Shown: positions 15,405-24,571 of the stretch, one piece after another
Numbering within the stretch: the first letter of the stretch is position 1
How the letters are laid out: every line of letters starts with the position of its first letter
Assembly (NCBI GenBank): GCA_043802865.1
Contig: JAZDKQ010000036.1
Span: forward strand, 1 to 35,771
DNA from: JAPLXD01 sp043802865
GTDB lineage: Bacteria > Patescibacteriota > Minisyncoccia > Moranbacterales > UBA11712
Length of the DNA stretch: 35,771 nt
Direction of reading: 5' to 3'
Position numbers and translations under genes: made by a program
Notes under the pieces: generated by a model
The model's database searches: none
What the model saw: only the letters and a program-made list of their open reading frames with translations
Told to the model about the DNA's origin: nothing

Positions 15405-16595
15405 ATGAAGGCAAATTTTTCCAGCTTATCTCAACAATTTCAATCGATTATATTGACAACCCCTGTTTACACTCCGGGAACTCAAAATCCTGACGCGGAA
15501 ACCGAGCAGCAGGTCGTCGAAAGGCAGGACAGGTTTTTGAAATTGCCTAAAGGAACCAGATGGAAACTGGCCTCGTTTGAGATTGGGAATAAAATAGAAC
15601 TCATTGGCCAAAAATACGGGTTTGAGCTGTTGCGCCTCGCGAATATCACGCGGCTTGTTCGGGAGTATTATTTTGGCGAAGTGCGGTTTGAGAATTTTCC
15701 GACGGAAATCGAGAAAAGAATGGGCGTGAGTTTGCTGACAGCGCAGGAAATCACGAGGTATTTGAAACAGGAAATCATCGACTGGGATCCGTGGGCGGAA
15801 TACATCGCGAGCCTGCCGAAATTGCCGATTCGCGAGATTGTTCAACAATATCCCAAAATTGGGAACACGGAAATCACCTCGGGGTATATCGAACTCAAGG
15901 GTTCCGAAGACCTCGAAGACCCGACAATCAAGAATTGGCTCAAAGATTTTGTCTCGCATCTCGGATATGATCGCCATTCACAGATGGATCGCACGCAATA
16001 TTTGTTTCACAGCGAAAATGGGAAGAACTTGAACTCGCAAGATCGCGAAAAATTGGGTATAATACTCAAGTCCTTCGACGAAAAGATTCCGCTGCCGGTG
16101 GATGAAGAGAACGGAGAGATTGTGTTTGATGGATTGATGAGTGAGCCCGCCCACCCGCCGCGGGCGGAAAGCGAGATGGGTAGGCAAGAATCATTTATCA
16201 AGTCTTACGCTCCGGTATCGCAACCGCCAAGACAAGCGCCTGCGATACCGTCCAGGTCAAGAGAAATAAATTATACTGAACCGGTTCCCAGGCCGCCGAA
16301 AAACGCGCCCCAGCCTTTGTCTCTTCGACCCGCTTCGCCGCAAGAAAATATCCACCCCAATCTTGTTTCGCAACCAAACTTACAAATAAATTCCAAAATA
16401 GATAAATATTTTTCCGCCCCTGAATCGCCGGATATTCCAGCCATAAAAATCCATAGCATTACTGAACACAACGAACCTAGGGTCGCACCGCAATCAGCTC
16501 CCCGCCCAAAATACAAAATCATTGATCCGTTTTTTAGCAAACCTACGCCCGAACCGAGGATAGATGGAAATATCGTGGATCTGAGTGAACAGTAA
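15405..16595 (+). CDS. cytoplasmic protein of the secretion cluster, Pro-rich tail
   Basis: 396 aa, no signal peptide or TM. Residues 1-225 look folded and mainly helical; residues 245-396 are Pro/Ser-rich and disordered (PRPPKNAPQPLSLRPAS). A GC-rich palindrome at 16147-16165 falls exactly at the change from folded part to tail and encodes AHPPRAESEMG, which suggests a repeat insertion into the gene. Between the VirB6-like and PrgI genes, so it may be a cytoplasmic partner of the machine. Family not recognised. Confidence 0.65.
   Translation: MKANFSSLSQQFQSIILTTPVYTPGTQNPDAETEQQVVERQDRFLKLPKGTRWKLASFEIGNKIELIGQKYGFELLRLANITRLVREYYFGEVRFENFPTEIEKRMGVSLLTAQEITRYLKQEIIDWDPWAEYIASLPKLPIREIVQQYPKIGNTEITSGYIELKGSEDLEDPTIKNWLKDFVSHLGYDRHSQMDRTQYLFHSENGKNLNSQDREKLGIILKSFDEKIPLPVDEENGEIVFDGLMSEPAHPPRAESEMGRQESFIKSYAPVSQPPRQAPAIPSRSREINYTEPVPRPPKNAPQPLSLRPASPQENIHPNLVSQPNLQINSKIDKYFSAPESPDIPAIKIHSITEHNEPRVAPQSAPRPKYKIIDPFFSKPTPEPRIDGNIVDLSEQ
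16147..16165. repeat. GC-rich palindrome inside a coding sequence
   Basis: CCGCCC and GGGCGG arms flank an ACCCGCCGC-type centre, in a stretch far more GC-rich than its surroundings. In frame it encodes part of AHPPRAESEMG at a domain-tail junction. Confidence 0.5.
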
Positions 16596-16607
16596 ACAAC
16601 AAATATC

Positions 16608-17021
16608 ATGCACGCAGGAGTGCCCCAATTTATCGAGATCGAAGATCAGATTGCTTTCGGACTCACCGGGAAGCAACTCTTGTGGATGGGCGGTGCGGTC
16701 GCCCTTCTTGTCGCCTCATACGGTTTGTTCAACCGCCAGATTTTTTTCGCCGTCGGATTTTTTATTGTCATCATTTTCGGCTCCTTCGCTTTCTGGCGGC
16801 CGCAGGGCGTTTCAATGATCACTTTCGTTGGTTTCACGCTCTATTTTTTCATGAAATCCAAAAAATATATCTGGAAAAGAGTTTATACAGGCCAGGATAT
16901 CGATATGAAAAAAGCGGCTCTCGCGCAGAAAAAAAATTCTCCAATGGCAGTCACGCCAAAACATCTGCCTAGCACAGGCCTGCTCAAGAAGATTGCATGG
17001 GAATTGGACACGAAAAAATAA
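16608..17021 (+). CDS. PrgI/TcpE/VirB3-like small membrane protein
   Basis: 137 aa. N-terminal VPQFIEIEDQIAFGLTGKQ followed by two TM helices (23-41 and 43-63) and a positively charged cytoplasmic tail; this is the PrgI pattern, the Gram-positive counterpart of VirB3, which holds the VirB4 ATPase at the membrane. The VirB4-type gene begins 1 nt after its stop, the standard order in such systems. Confidence is high because motif, topology and neighbours agree. Confidence 0.85.
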   Translation: MHAGVPQFIEIEDQIAFGLTGKQLLWMGGAVALLVASYGLFNRQIFFAVGFFIVIIFGSFAFWRPQGVSMITFVGFTLYFFMKSKKYIWKRVYTGQDIDMKKAALAQKKNSPMAVTPKHLPSTGLLKKIAWELDTKK

Positions 17022-17022
17022 T

Positions 17023-17718
17023 ATGGAATTATTGCACTCAAAAAAACTGACCAAGGGCGAAGCAATGGGCAAGGCTGCTCAAGATTTTGTCGATATCGCG
17101 GAAATAAAAGACGGGGTCGCGGTCCTCAAAAACGGAACACTGCGCGCGGTTCTGATGGTTTCTTCGATCAACTTTGATCTCAAATCGACACAGGAGCAGG
17201 AAGCGATTGTCGCCAACTATCAAAATTTTTTGAACTCCCTTGATTTTCCGATTCAGGTTGTGATCAATTCCCGAAAGCTCGATATCAATCCATATCTCGC
17301 CATGCTCGACTTCAAAGAAAAAGAGCAGCCGAACGAACTTTTGCGTTTTCAAATCGCCGAATATCGAAACTTCGTGAAACAAATGGTGAACACATCCGAC
17401 ATTATGACCAAATCATTTTTCATCGTCGTCCCTTTTGCGCTCACTGAAGGAAAAAAGGAAGGTTTCATCGACCGGATCCGCACGGCGCTCAATCCGAAAC
17501 AGATAATGATCGAGAAAAAAATGGAATTTGAGAGCTACAAGGGCCAGCTCTGGCAAAGAGTGGATCACATCACAGCCGGCCTTGGAGGAACGGGCATCCG
17601 GATGACAGCTCTTTCGACAGAAGAGCTGATCGAACTCTATTTCAACGCCTACAATCCGGGAATGACGGAAAATACGGAATTAGCCAATGCGGAAGAGTTG
17701 AATATAAATCGTGTTTAA
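17023..17718 (+). CDS. VirB4/TraC-type protein, N-terminal part as separate gene
   Basis: 231 aa from the ATG at 17023, which lies 1 nt after the PrgI stop; a further upstream in-frame start would run into PrgI. The sequence FVDIAEIKDGVAVLKNGTLRAVLMVSS and the later VVINSRKLDINPYL are typical for the N-terminal domain of TraC/VirB4 ATPases, which usually continues into the ATPase in one chain. Here it stops and the ATPase follows 5 nt later in another frame. It probably docks PrgI and the VirB6-like protein to the ATPase. Confidence 0.8.
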   Translation: MELLHSKKLTKGEAMGKAAQDFVDIAEIKDGVAVLKNGTLRAVLMVSSINFDLKSTQEQEAIVANYQNFLNSLDFPIQVVINSRKLDINPYLAMLDFKEKEQPNELLRFQIAEYRNFVKQMVNTSDIMTKSFFIVVPFALTEGKKEGFIDRIRTALNPKQIMIEKKMEFESYKGQLWQRVDHITAGLGGTGIRMTALSTEELIELYFNAYNPGMTENTELANAEELNINRV

Positions 17719-17723
17719 TCATC

Positions 17724-19529
17724 ATGTTCGGACTCAACAAGAAAAAACAATCTGTTCCCGCGCCGAATCAATCTGATGCCGACATTGAAAAGACCTACCA
17801 AGAGGGTCTGGCTTCGGTTGTTGATCTCATCGCTCCCGCCGCGCTTCAGGTGACAACTTCGCATATTCAAGTTGGCGATACTTTCGCCAAGACGATTTTT
17901 GTCACCACCTATCCAAAATTTCTCCAATCAGGCTGGTTTTCGCCAATCATCAATCTCGACCAGCCGATGGATATCGCGATGTTCATCCACCCAATTGACA
18001 CGGTTCAAATAATGAAGAGCCTGCGCCGCTCGGTGACACAGGTTGAATCCCGAATGCATCTCGATCAAGAAGCCGGAAAAGTGCGCGATCCGATGCTAGA
18101 ATCCGCCCTCCAAAATATCGAGGAATTGCGGGACAAGCTCCAGCAAGGAACTGAAAAATTCTTCCATTTTGGCTTGTATATGACTATTTTCGGCAATACA
18201 AAAGAAAACATCGAGAAAACGGCCATGTTTATCGAATCATTTCTTGAATCGCGCCTTGTCTATGTGAAAGAAGCAGTTTTTCGCGCCGAACAGGGCTTTT
18301 GCTCAACCTTGCCGCTCGCCAACGACGAACTGTCAATCTCGAACAATATGAACAGTTCGCCGCTCGCGACAACCTTTCCATTTGTTTCCTCGGATCTTTC
18401 TTCAAATACCGGCGTCCTCTATGGCGTCAATCTTCACAACAACAGCCTCGTGCTTTTCGACCGCTTCCAGATGGAAAACGCCAATATGGTGATCTTCGCG
18501 AAATCCGGCGCTGGAAAAAGCTACGCCGTGAAACTGGAAATTTTGCGCTCGCTGATGATGGGAACGGAAGTGATCGTCATTGATCCGGAAAATGAATACC
18601 AATATTTGTGCGAAGCCGTCGGCGGAAGCTTTATCAATATTTCTCTCAATTCCGATTATCACCTCAATCCTTTCGAACTCCCCAAAATACCCGAAGATGA
18701 AGATCCCCGCGATGTCTTCCTCAACAACATCGCGAGTCTCATCGGCCTTCTTCATATCATGCTCGGAAATATCACGCCGGAAGAAGATTCCATTCTCGAC
18801 CGGTCAGTGACAGAAACCTATGCTATGAAGGACATCACGCCCGAAAGCAACTTGCGCGCATTTTCCCGCGACCAATTTCCAACGATGACGGACCTCTATG
18901 AAGTTCTTCAGAACATGGAGGGCGCGGAGGATCTCGCTACACGGCTTGAGAGATATACGACGGGAATTTTTTCCGGATTTCTCAACAACCTGTCGAATGT
19001 GAATCTTTCGAATCAGATGGTCGTTTTCAATCTGCAAGATATGAACGATGACCTGCGGCCGATTGCCATGTATGTCGTTTTGCATTTCATCTGGAATGAG
19101 ATCCGCTCCAAACTCAAGAAAAGAATGATTGTTGTTGATGAAGCCTGGGTGATGATGCAATACGAGGACGCCGGTTCCTTCATGTTTGGAATCGCCAAGC
19201 GCTGCCGAAAATATTTCGCCGGACTCACGACCATCACGCAGGACATCGGCGATTTCCTGGCTTCGAAATACGGAAAGCCGATTGTCACCAACTCTTCGAT
19301 CCAGCTGCTGCTCAAACAGTCGCCAGCCGCGATTGATACGATCGGGGATACATTTTTCCTTACCGACCAGGAAAGATTCATGCTTCTTGAGTCAAATGTC
19401 GGAGAAGGAATATTTTTCGCCGGAACCAAGCACGTCGGCATTCAAATCGTCGCCTCGCACTCGGAGGATCAGCTCGTCACCTCAAACCCGGCCGAGCTTT
19501 TGGAGATGAAGAAAGATAAGAAGGAATAA
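17724..19529 (+). CDS. virB4: VirB4-type secretion ATPase
   Basis: 601 aa. The first 230 residues are the second half of the VirB4 N-terminal region (MDIAMFIHPIDT, then a long helical arm and RAEQGFCSTLPL); the ATPase domain follows with Walker A AKSGAGKS (259-266), IDPENEY, and Walker B VVDEAW (470-475), then TITQDIGDFL and a GIFFAGTKHVGIQI end. VirB4 proteins are the universal energy source of type IV secretion systems and pili, sitting at the cytoplasmic face of the inner membrane. All NTPase motifs are intact, so the machine is presumably active. It is the only secretion ATPase visible in the window. Confidence 0.93.
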   Translation: MFGLNKKKQSVPAPNQSDADIEKTYQEGLASVVDLIAPAALQVTTSHIQVGDTFAKTIFVTTYPKFLQSGWFSPIINLDQPMDIAMFIHPIDTVQIMKSLRRSVTQVESRMHLDQEAGKVRDPMLESALQNIEELRDKLQQGTEKFFHFGLYMTIFGNTKENIEKTAMFIESFLESRLVYVKEAVFRAEQGFCSTLPLANDELSISNNMNSSPLATTFPFVSSDLSSNTGVLYGVNLHNNSLVLFDRFQMENANMVIFAKSGAGKSYAVKLEILRSLMMGTEVIVIDPENEYQYLCEAVGGSFINISLNSDYHLNPFELPKIPEDEDPRDVFLNNIASLIGLLHIMLGNITPEEDSILDRSVTETYAMKDITPESNLRAFSRDQFPTMTDLYEVLQNMEGAEDLATRLERYTTGIFSGFLNNLSNVNLSNQMVVFNLQDMNDDLRPIAMYVVLHFIWNEIRSKLKKRMIVVDEAWVMMQYEDAGSFMFGIAKRCRKYFAGLTTITQDIGDFLASKYGKPIVTNSSIQLLLKQSPAAIDTIGDTFFLTDQERFMLLESNVGEGIFFAGTKHVGIQIVASHSEDQLVTSNPAELLEMKKDKKE

Positions 19530-19540
19530 ACGCTAATCAT

Positions 19541-20056
19541 ATGCCCGCCCAACATCAAAAAGAAATGCAGCGCAAGCTTTCCCGTCTCCAGAAAAACGCG
19601 CCGAAAATGGCCGCCGGGCTAGCGGCGGGAAAAAAAGGCGCTCTGAAAGCATTCGGGGGGGGACTTCTCCGGCAAGTTGATTGGTCCGTTGATTGGCTTT
19701 TTCTGCTTCTTTTTTCTTTCGGCCTTTTGAAGGATATTTTTGACATCGTCTTTGCGGCTCTCGGCGCGGTGCCCGTGGTTGGAATCGCTGGGGCGGCTGT
19801 CGGAATCATTGTTTCTTTCGTCGGAAATTTGTTATTTTTGATTTTAGTCGTCACTGTTCTGGTTTTGGTCGGCGGCAGTCTCAAAAATCGGGGACTGGCC
19901 AAATATTTCCTGGGCGTAGCAATGGAATTCGTCGCCGAAGCCCTTCCCGGCATCAGCCTGCTCCCGTGGACGGTCATTTATGTTTTTATACTCTATCTCT
20001 GCGTTCTTTATGATCGTATGATGAATGAAAGCGAGAGCAAACAAGCAACAGCGTAA
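19541..20056 (+). CDS. small polytopic membrane protein of the secretion cluster
   Basis: 171 aa. A basic N-terminus (residues 1-45, Lys/Arg-rich, with an Ala/Gly-rich GAKKGALKAFGGG-like stretch) precedes about four TM segments between 50 and 160, Gly/Val-rich (VPVVGIAGAAVGIIVSFVG). ATG at 19541, 11 nt after virB4. No family recognised; being directly behind VirB4 suggests a membrane partner. Confidence 0.65.
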   Translation: MPAQHQKEMQRKLSRLQKNAPKMAAGLAAGKKGALKAFGGGLLRQVDWSVDWLFLLLFSFGLLKDIFDIVFAALGAVPVVGIAGAAVGIIVSFVGNLLFLILVVTVLVLVGGSLKNRGLAKYFLGVAMEFVAEALPGISLLPWTVIYVFILYLCVLYDRMMNESESKQATA

Positions 20057-20065
20057 CTCAATATT

Positions 20066-20737
20066 ATGGCTTTGAACTTCATCGAAACAAAAAATAGCCA
20101 GAAATTCACCCGCCGCGAAATCCTGATTGGTTTCGTGGCCATTCTTGCCATTGCGATCAATTTTATCTTTCCCGTTAAGGCGATCGGAGAATCTTTCTGG
20201 ACAACTCTGTTTATTTTTCTTGTTTTCCCCCTGCTCGCAGTGAAATATATCCTCAAGGAGCCGCTCGCAAGCTTCGGTCTTTCAACCGGGAATAAAAAAA
20301 TGGGAATAATTTTGTCGGTGATAACAGTTCTTATTTTTGTTCTTTTGAATTATTATTTAGTTTCGCAACCTAGATTCCAACACCAGTTGACTATTTCCCC
20401 TGATTTTATAAATAATTTCTGGTCATTTCTCTTGTTTACCTTGGTGATTTCCTCATCGATACATTTTTTCTGGGAGTTCTTCTTTCGTGGCTTTATTGGC
20501 CTTGGTCTTGAAAAAAAATTTGGAATCTATGCTATTCCGCTTCAAGCTGCTTTGCAGAGCATCGCTTTTTTCAAAAACTCGTGGCTTCTGCTTGCTCTGA
20601 TTTTTTTCTCGGCTCTTGCCGCGGGAGTTATTGCCCGCCAAAGCCGTTCCGTTCTTTACTCATTTCTTTCGATGTGGCTAATTGCTCTAAGTTTAGATAT
20701 AATGATAATAAGAATTGTCCGTTTGGGAATAAATTAA
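20066..20737 (+). CDS. CPBP-like membrane protein with degenerate active site
   Basis: 223 aa, about six TM segments. It resembles the CPBP/CAAX (Abi) intramembrane protease fold: HFFWEFFFRG (133-142) corresponds to motif 1, EExxxR, but the first Glu is Trp136 and only Glu137 and Arg141 remain; the FxxxH motif is read as AFFKN without His, and the third motif is not seen. It is therefore probably inactive as a protease if it belongs here at all. It lies between small membrane genes of the secretion cluster with 9-10 nt gaps. Confidence 0.5.
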   Translation: MALNFIETKNSQKFTRREILIGFVAILAIAINFIFPVKAIGESFWTTLFIFLVFPLLAVKYILKEPLASFGLSTGNKKMGIILSVITVLIFVLLNYYLVSQPRFQHQLTISPDFINNFWSFLLFTLVISSSIHFFWEFFFRGFIGLGLEKKFGIYAIPLQAALQSIAFFKNSWLLLALIFFSALAAGVIARQSRSVLYSFLSMWLIALSLDIMIIRIVRLGIN

Positions 20738-20747
20738 ACAAACAATT

Positions 20748-23683
20748 ATGCTAAAAAAAACAAAAGGTAAACAAACACTTTATACAACGATAGCATTGCT
20801 GTATTGCTTATCTTTATTTTTTCCATTTTTTAGTTATGCGTTTAACATTCCTATTTATGGGCCCTGGAATTTCACCGGCGTTGTTGACATTCCTTCTGCC
20901 GTGCAGCAAGCAACCCAACAAATTGAAAATCGATACGGGTTTGACCAGAACGTCTGGAGAAATGCCAAGCGGAAAGTTTCTGCCCCGCGGGTGGAAATAT
21001 TTTTTGACAACACCAATCCCAAGCCCGGCGAAAAAGTGACAGCACATGCCGTTCCGGAATTTTTCAAAAACGATTCTCAGAATCTCTATTATACCTGGTA
21101 TATTATTCACGCCAATGACAGAAATATTCGGAACGGGAAAATCGAGGCATCCAAACTGATGTCTCGCGGAGATTATGATCCGAATCTTGATGGGCAAAAT
21201 TACGCTGATCCGGGAGGCGATCCGGACAACGACGGCTGGCCGGCTGTGGATGCGAACAGCTATCACGAAAATGAAATCGCTGCCCCGATGGGTGGCTCCG
21301 ACGGAGTGGGAGGGCTCGCGGTGGGGAATGACAATATCGAGCCCTATACAGACGCCAATGATTATTGCCGAACGCGGGGCGATCACTCTACGGCCGAGCA
21401 GTGCAATCTTTATACCGCTACCAGTGATTTCAACAGGTATTATAATCTCACCCCGAATCAAAGCGGGGATTATTGCACAAGCTGTCAGCAAAGCTTGACT
21501 TTTTCGGCCACTCTTTCTTCCAACAATCAATGCTGCTATTTGATTTTTAATCCGTCTGATCCGGATTTTGCAAGCTATGATCCGGCAATTAGCTATTGCC
21601 CCAGCACCTATGTCCCGGCCTATGAGAGTTGTTTTGATTATGCCGGCCTCAAGAACACAAACAAAGCCCTCACTGAAGGCTGCCTGGGCACGGCTTATCA
21701 AACTTGTCTCGATAATTGGAACGACCTGCATATAAATCCGACCGGAGATGAACCCGTGAGCCAAGTTTCGCGCTGCTACAAGCATAATTTTGGCATCAAT
21801 AACCCCGACCTCGGCTTTAGAGGATATTCGGAAGCAACAAACAGTTTCAATGATGATTCTTCGGGAATAGATGTCGTTGTTGACTGTAAACATAAATGGA
21901 GAAACGCACCGGGATATACGAGTGGCTCGGGAAAATTTCCCACCGGCGAGGAAGATTACTGGAAAACCGACCCGTTTGACCCGGACACCGACGGAGATGG
22001 CTTTCCGGACGAAGCGGATGTCATTGGTCTCGGACAAGAGAGTTTCACCTGGAACTATCGGAATGGCGACCGCGTCGGCGTAGTCGTGGAGGGAACTTCC
22101 ATGCTTCCCATTGATGAAAAAAGCGCGTATTTCAAAATTATGTGGGGCTATCCGGATGTTTGCGACAGCACCAAAACGGGCTTGATAGCCAGCGATGATT
22201 GCGATAGTCCCAGTGACTACGGATATGGATTTCTGGCCACCAAGTCTCCCAGCGAAGAAGGAGATGACAAACTGAAAGTTTCTCTTTCTTTTTCTCCAAA
22301 CAATCCTTTGGCTGACCCAAGCGATGCAAACCAAGATAACATTCTTGACGATGGAACGATTAGCAATGCCGATCAGATATTTGTCATTTCTTCGCTTAGT
22401 AACACTAACTTTAATCCGAACGATTTATATTACACTTGGCAGATTCAAAAAGGCGATCCGCAAAGTGACAACTGGGGGGGCGAATTAAACATCAGCGATA
22501 ATTTTAACACCACCTCTCCTTCGGCCGGCATGGGCATATCCCAATTCAGCTTCACTCCGAAAAAAAGCGCCCTTTCCGCGAGCTCCGGCATAAACTATTT
22601 CAAAGTGACGCTCACGGTCGGCACAGCTTCTGATCTCACGGCACCAACAGGAAGAGGCCGCTCTAGTGTAATCATCCCGGTCAACACAAAAGGGGTCAAA
22701 ATAACCCTCCATAAAGTTGAAATTGAAAACGAAAAAGCCGTCGTTGGAGAAGAAATCTGCACTGACGGACTGTACAAGTCGCTCTGTCCCGTCGTGAAGG
22801 GCCAAATGCTGGCCGCCCAAGTTTCCGGCAGCGGCTACACAGCTAGTAATAGTGAATTTTTATGGAAAGTAAATGGAAGCCCCCTTTATATTCCGGCCAA
22901 CGCTTCTCAACTATTCGACGGCTGGAATAACACAACTGTTTTCTTCCCCATCACCAAAGAAGAGCAGGGAATCGAAGATATCTCGGTGACTGCCACATCG
23001 AAAGACCAACTCGAGCCCGCCACCGGAACACGCCTCACAACCGTGGTTCATCCGGCTTTATTTATCAAATCCTCCGATACCAACGTCAGTTGGCCGAAAA
23101 CTTATACCGCGGAAGACACTCTTCATCCTCTTGCCTCCTATACCGCTGAAAGCTCCAGCGTATTTGAAGCGCTTACTAATAGCGGCGCATCATATGAACT
23201 TGATTTTGTTCCTTACTATCTCCTTAGTCAGGACTCGAATACAACAATTGACTGGTCAGTGAACGGAACAAGTATTTCCAGCCCGGATTTTTATACGAAT
23301 AATCCTTCAATGAATGCGTTTGAGGTGGGAGACGATAATCAGACAATCACCTTACCAACCGGAACAAGCGAAGGGACATTCATCGCTCTCGCCGCCGAAG
23401 TGAAAAAATATTGGAGTGATGACGAAAGAAGCATCGCCTATACCACTTGGGGAGTCGCGCCCAATACCCTTTCTGGTAATTCATCCATCAACATTGAGAC
23501 TGTAGCACCGATCGAAAGCGCAGAAAATGTGGGTGCAGCTAGCCCCGGGCAGATTCTGGCCGCCATCGGCACGCACCTGCCACACTATTTTATGTATCTT
23601 CTGCGTCTTGTGCTGACGATGGCTGTGATGTTCATTGTGAGCGCGGGATTCTATGGCGTTACTCAAAGACTAAATTTTGCAGA
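20748..23683 (+). CDS. large exported surface protein, cysteine-rich, C-terminal TM
   Basis: 982 aa; the reading frame continues to a stop at 23694-23696, overlapping the pilin gene start. A signal peptide covers about residues 10-31 (LYTTIALLYCLSLFFPFFSYA). Two Asp-rich Ca-loop-like segments (near 156-168 and 410-424, DTDGDGFPDEADV) frame a cysteine-rich part (about 205-350, roughly a dozen Cys). The remainder reads as several beta-sandwich (PKD/Ig-like) modules with repeated xYTWxI / WxVNG patterns. A single TM near 947-970 precedes a short cytoplasmic tail. This is a membrane-anchored surface protein of the secretion cluster, perhaps an adhesin or outer scaffold; no catalytic motif is seen. 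Confidence 0.75.
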
Positions 23684-24552
23684 TGAAGAAAAATAAAAAC
23701 AAAATGAAGATCATTTTTATCTCCTCAATAATTCTGATGATATTTTTTTCGTCCCTTCACCCCATATTCGCGCAATACAGAAACCAGGAAAAAATCCCGG
23801 GCGCTTCCCAGCAGCAAACCGAATTTATTCCGTATCTCAAAGACATTATCAATTTCGGTTTTGCCATCATCGGAATTCTGGCCTTGTTTATGCTTATCAT
23901 CGGCGCCTACCAATATTTGATGGCCGCGGGAAACATCGGAAAGGTTGAATCAGCCAAAGAAACTATCGGCTCGGCGCTTCTGGGGCTCATTCTCGGCCTC
24001 TGCGCTTGGATAATTCTCAACAAGATCAATCCTGATTTGGTGAATTTCCGGGCAATCACGACGATATCAAGCAGTACGACAAACACGAACAGTGCCAACA
24101 ATAATCAGCCTTCGGGAGACCCCAGCGCAAACGCCGGAAAATGTATTGAAGGGACCGGAAATTGCGCCGAAGCCAATATGTCCTGCTTCGGCAGTGACGC
24201 GAAAAATGCTTCCATTGTATGTAACGCTGAATCCGGCGGCGATTTCAGGGCCGGCGGAGATAAATGTGGCGGAACCCCTGTTTCATATGGGCTTATGCAG
24301 ATGAATACCAGTTGTCATAATCTTGGTTTAGGCTGTGAGGACGCTTTCAAACGCACTGACACGGGGGCAAATTGCTGTATCGGTTCGAATGGATGCAACA
24401 ACTCAAATTGCCAGATAGCCAACAGCGCCCTGTATGACCAGTGCAAAGCTGCGATGTCAAATACAACAACAAACCTTCAGGCTGCCTGTAATTTATATAA
24501 GACCAGTGGTTGGAAGCCTTGGAGCGGAGCAAGTAAATGCGGCATTGGTTAA
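23683..24552 (+). CDS. VirB2-like pilin fused to a lysozyme-like domain
   Basis: About 289 aa from the ATG at 23683; a TTG at 23677 and an ATG at 23704 are alternatives (numbering below counts from 23677). The signal sequence ends FAQ (31-33). Residues 50-115 contain two TM helices with the short polar turn GNIGKVESAKE, the pattern of VirB2/TrbC and CPR type IV pilins. A Ser/Thr/Asn linker (128-152) leads to a Cys-rich domain with about 14 Cys, NAESGGDF carrying likely catalytic Glu185, and SYGLMQMN (203-210), as in lysozyme-like/transglycosylase domains that cut peptidoglycan. It overlaps the preceding gene. A pilin and a wall hydrolase in one chain is unusual; VirB1 and VirB2 roles would be joined. 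Confidence 0.8.
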   Translation: MKKNKNKMKIIFISSIILMIFFSSLHPIFAQYRNQEKIPGASQQQTEFIPYLKDIINFGFAIIGILALFMLIIGAYQYLMAAGNIGKVESAKETIGSALLGLILGLCAWIILNKINPDLVNFRAITTISSSTTNTNSANNNQPSGDPSANAGKCIEGTGNCAEANMSCFGSDAKNASIVCNAESGGDFRAGGDKCGGTPVSYGLMQMNTSCHNLGLGCEDAFKRTDTGANCCIGSNGCNNSNCQIANSALYDQCKAAMSNTTTNLQAACNLYKTSGWKPWSGASKCGIG

Positions 24553-24571
24553 AATAAAAAAATTGCGCATT

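Noticed and set aside
17718..17724. virB4 read as one gene broken by a frameshift
   Set aside because: Not accepted as the main reading because both parts have own starts, normal operon spacing and intact motifs; kept as a testable alternative in the findings.
20814..22334. A 506-codon open frame on the minus strand
   Set aside because: It lies entirely antisense to the 982-aa surface protein, is rich in Ile/Arg/Gly without any domain or start context, and arises from the codon bias of the plus-strand gene.
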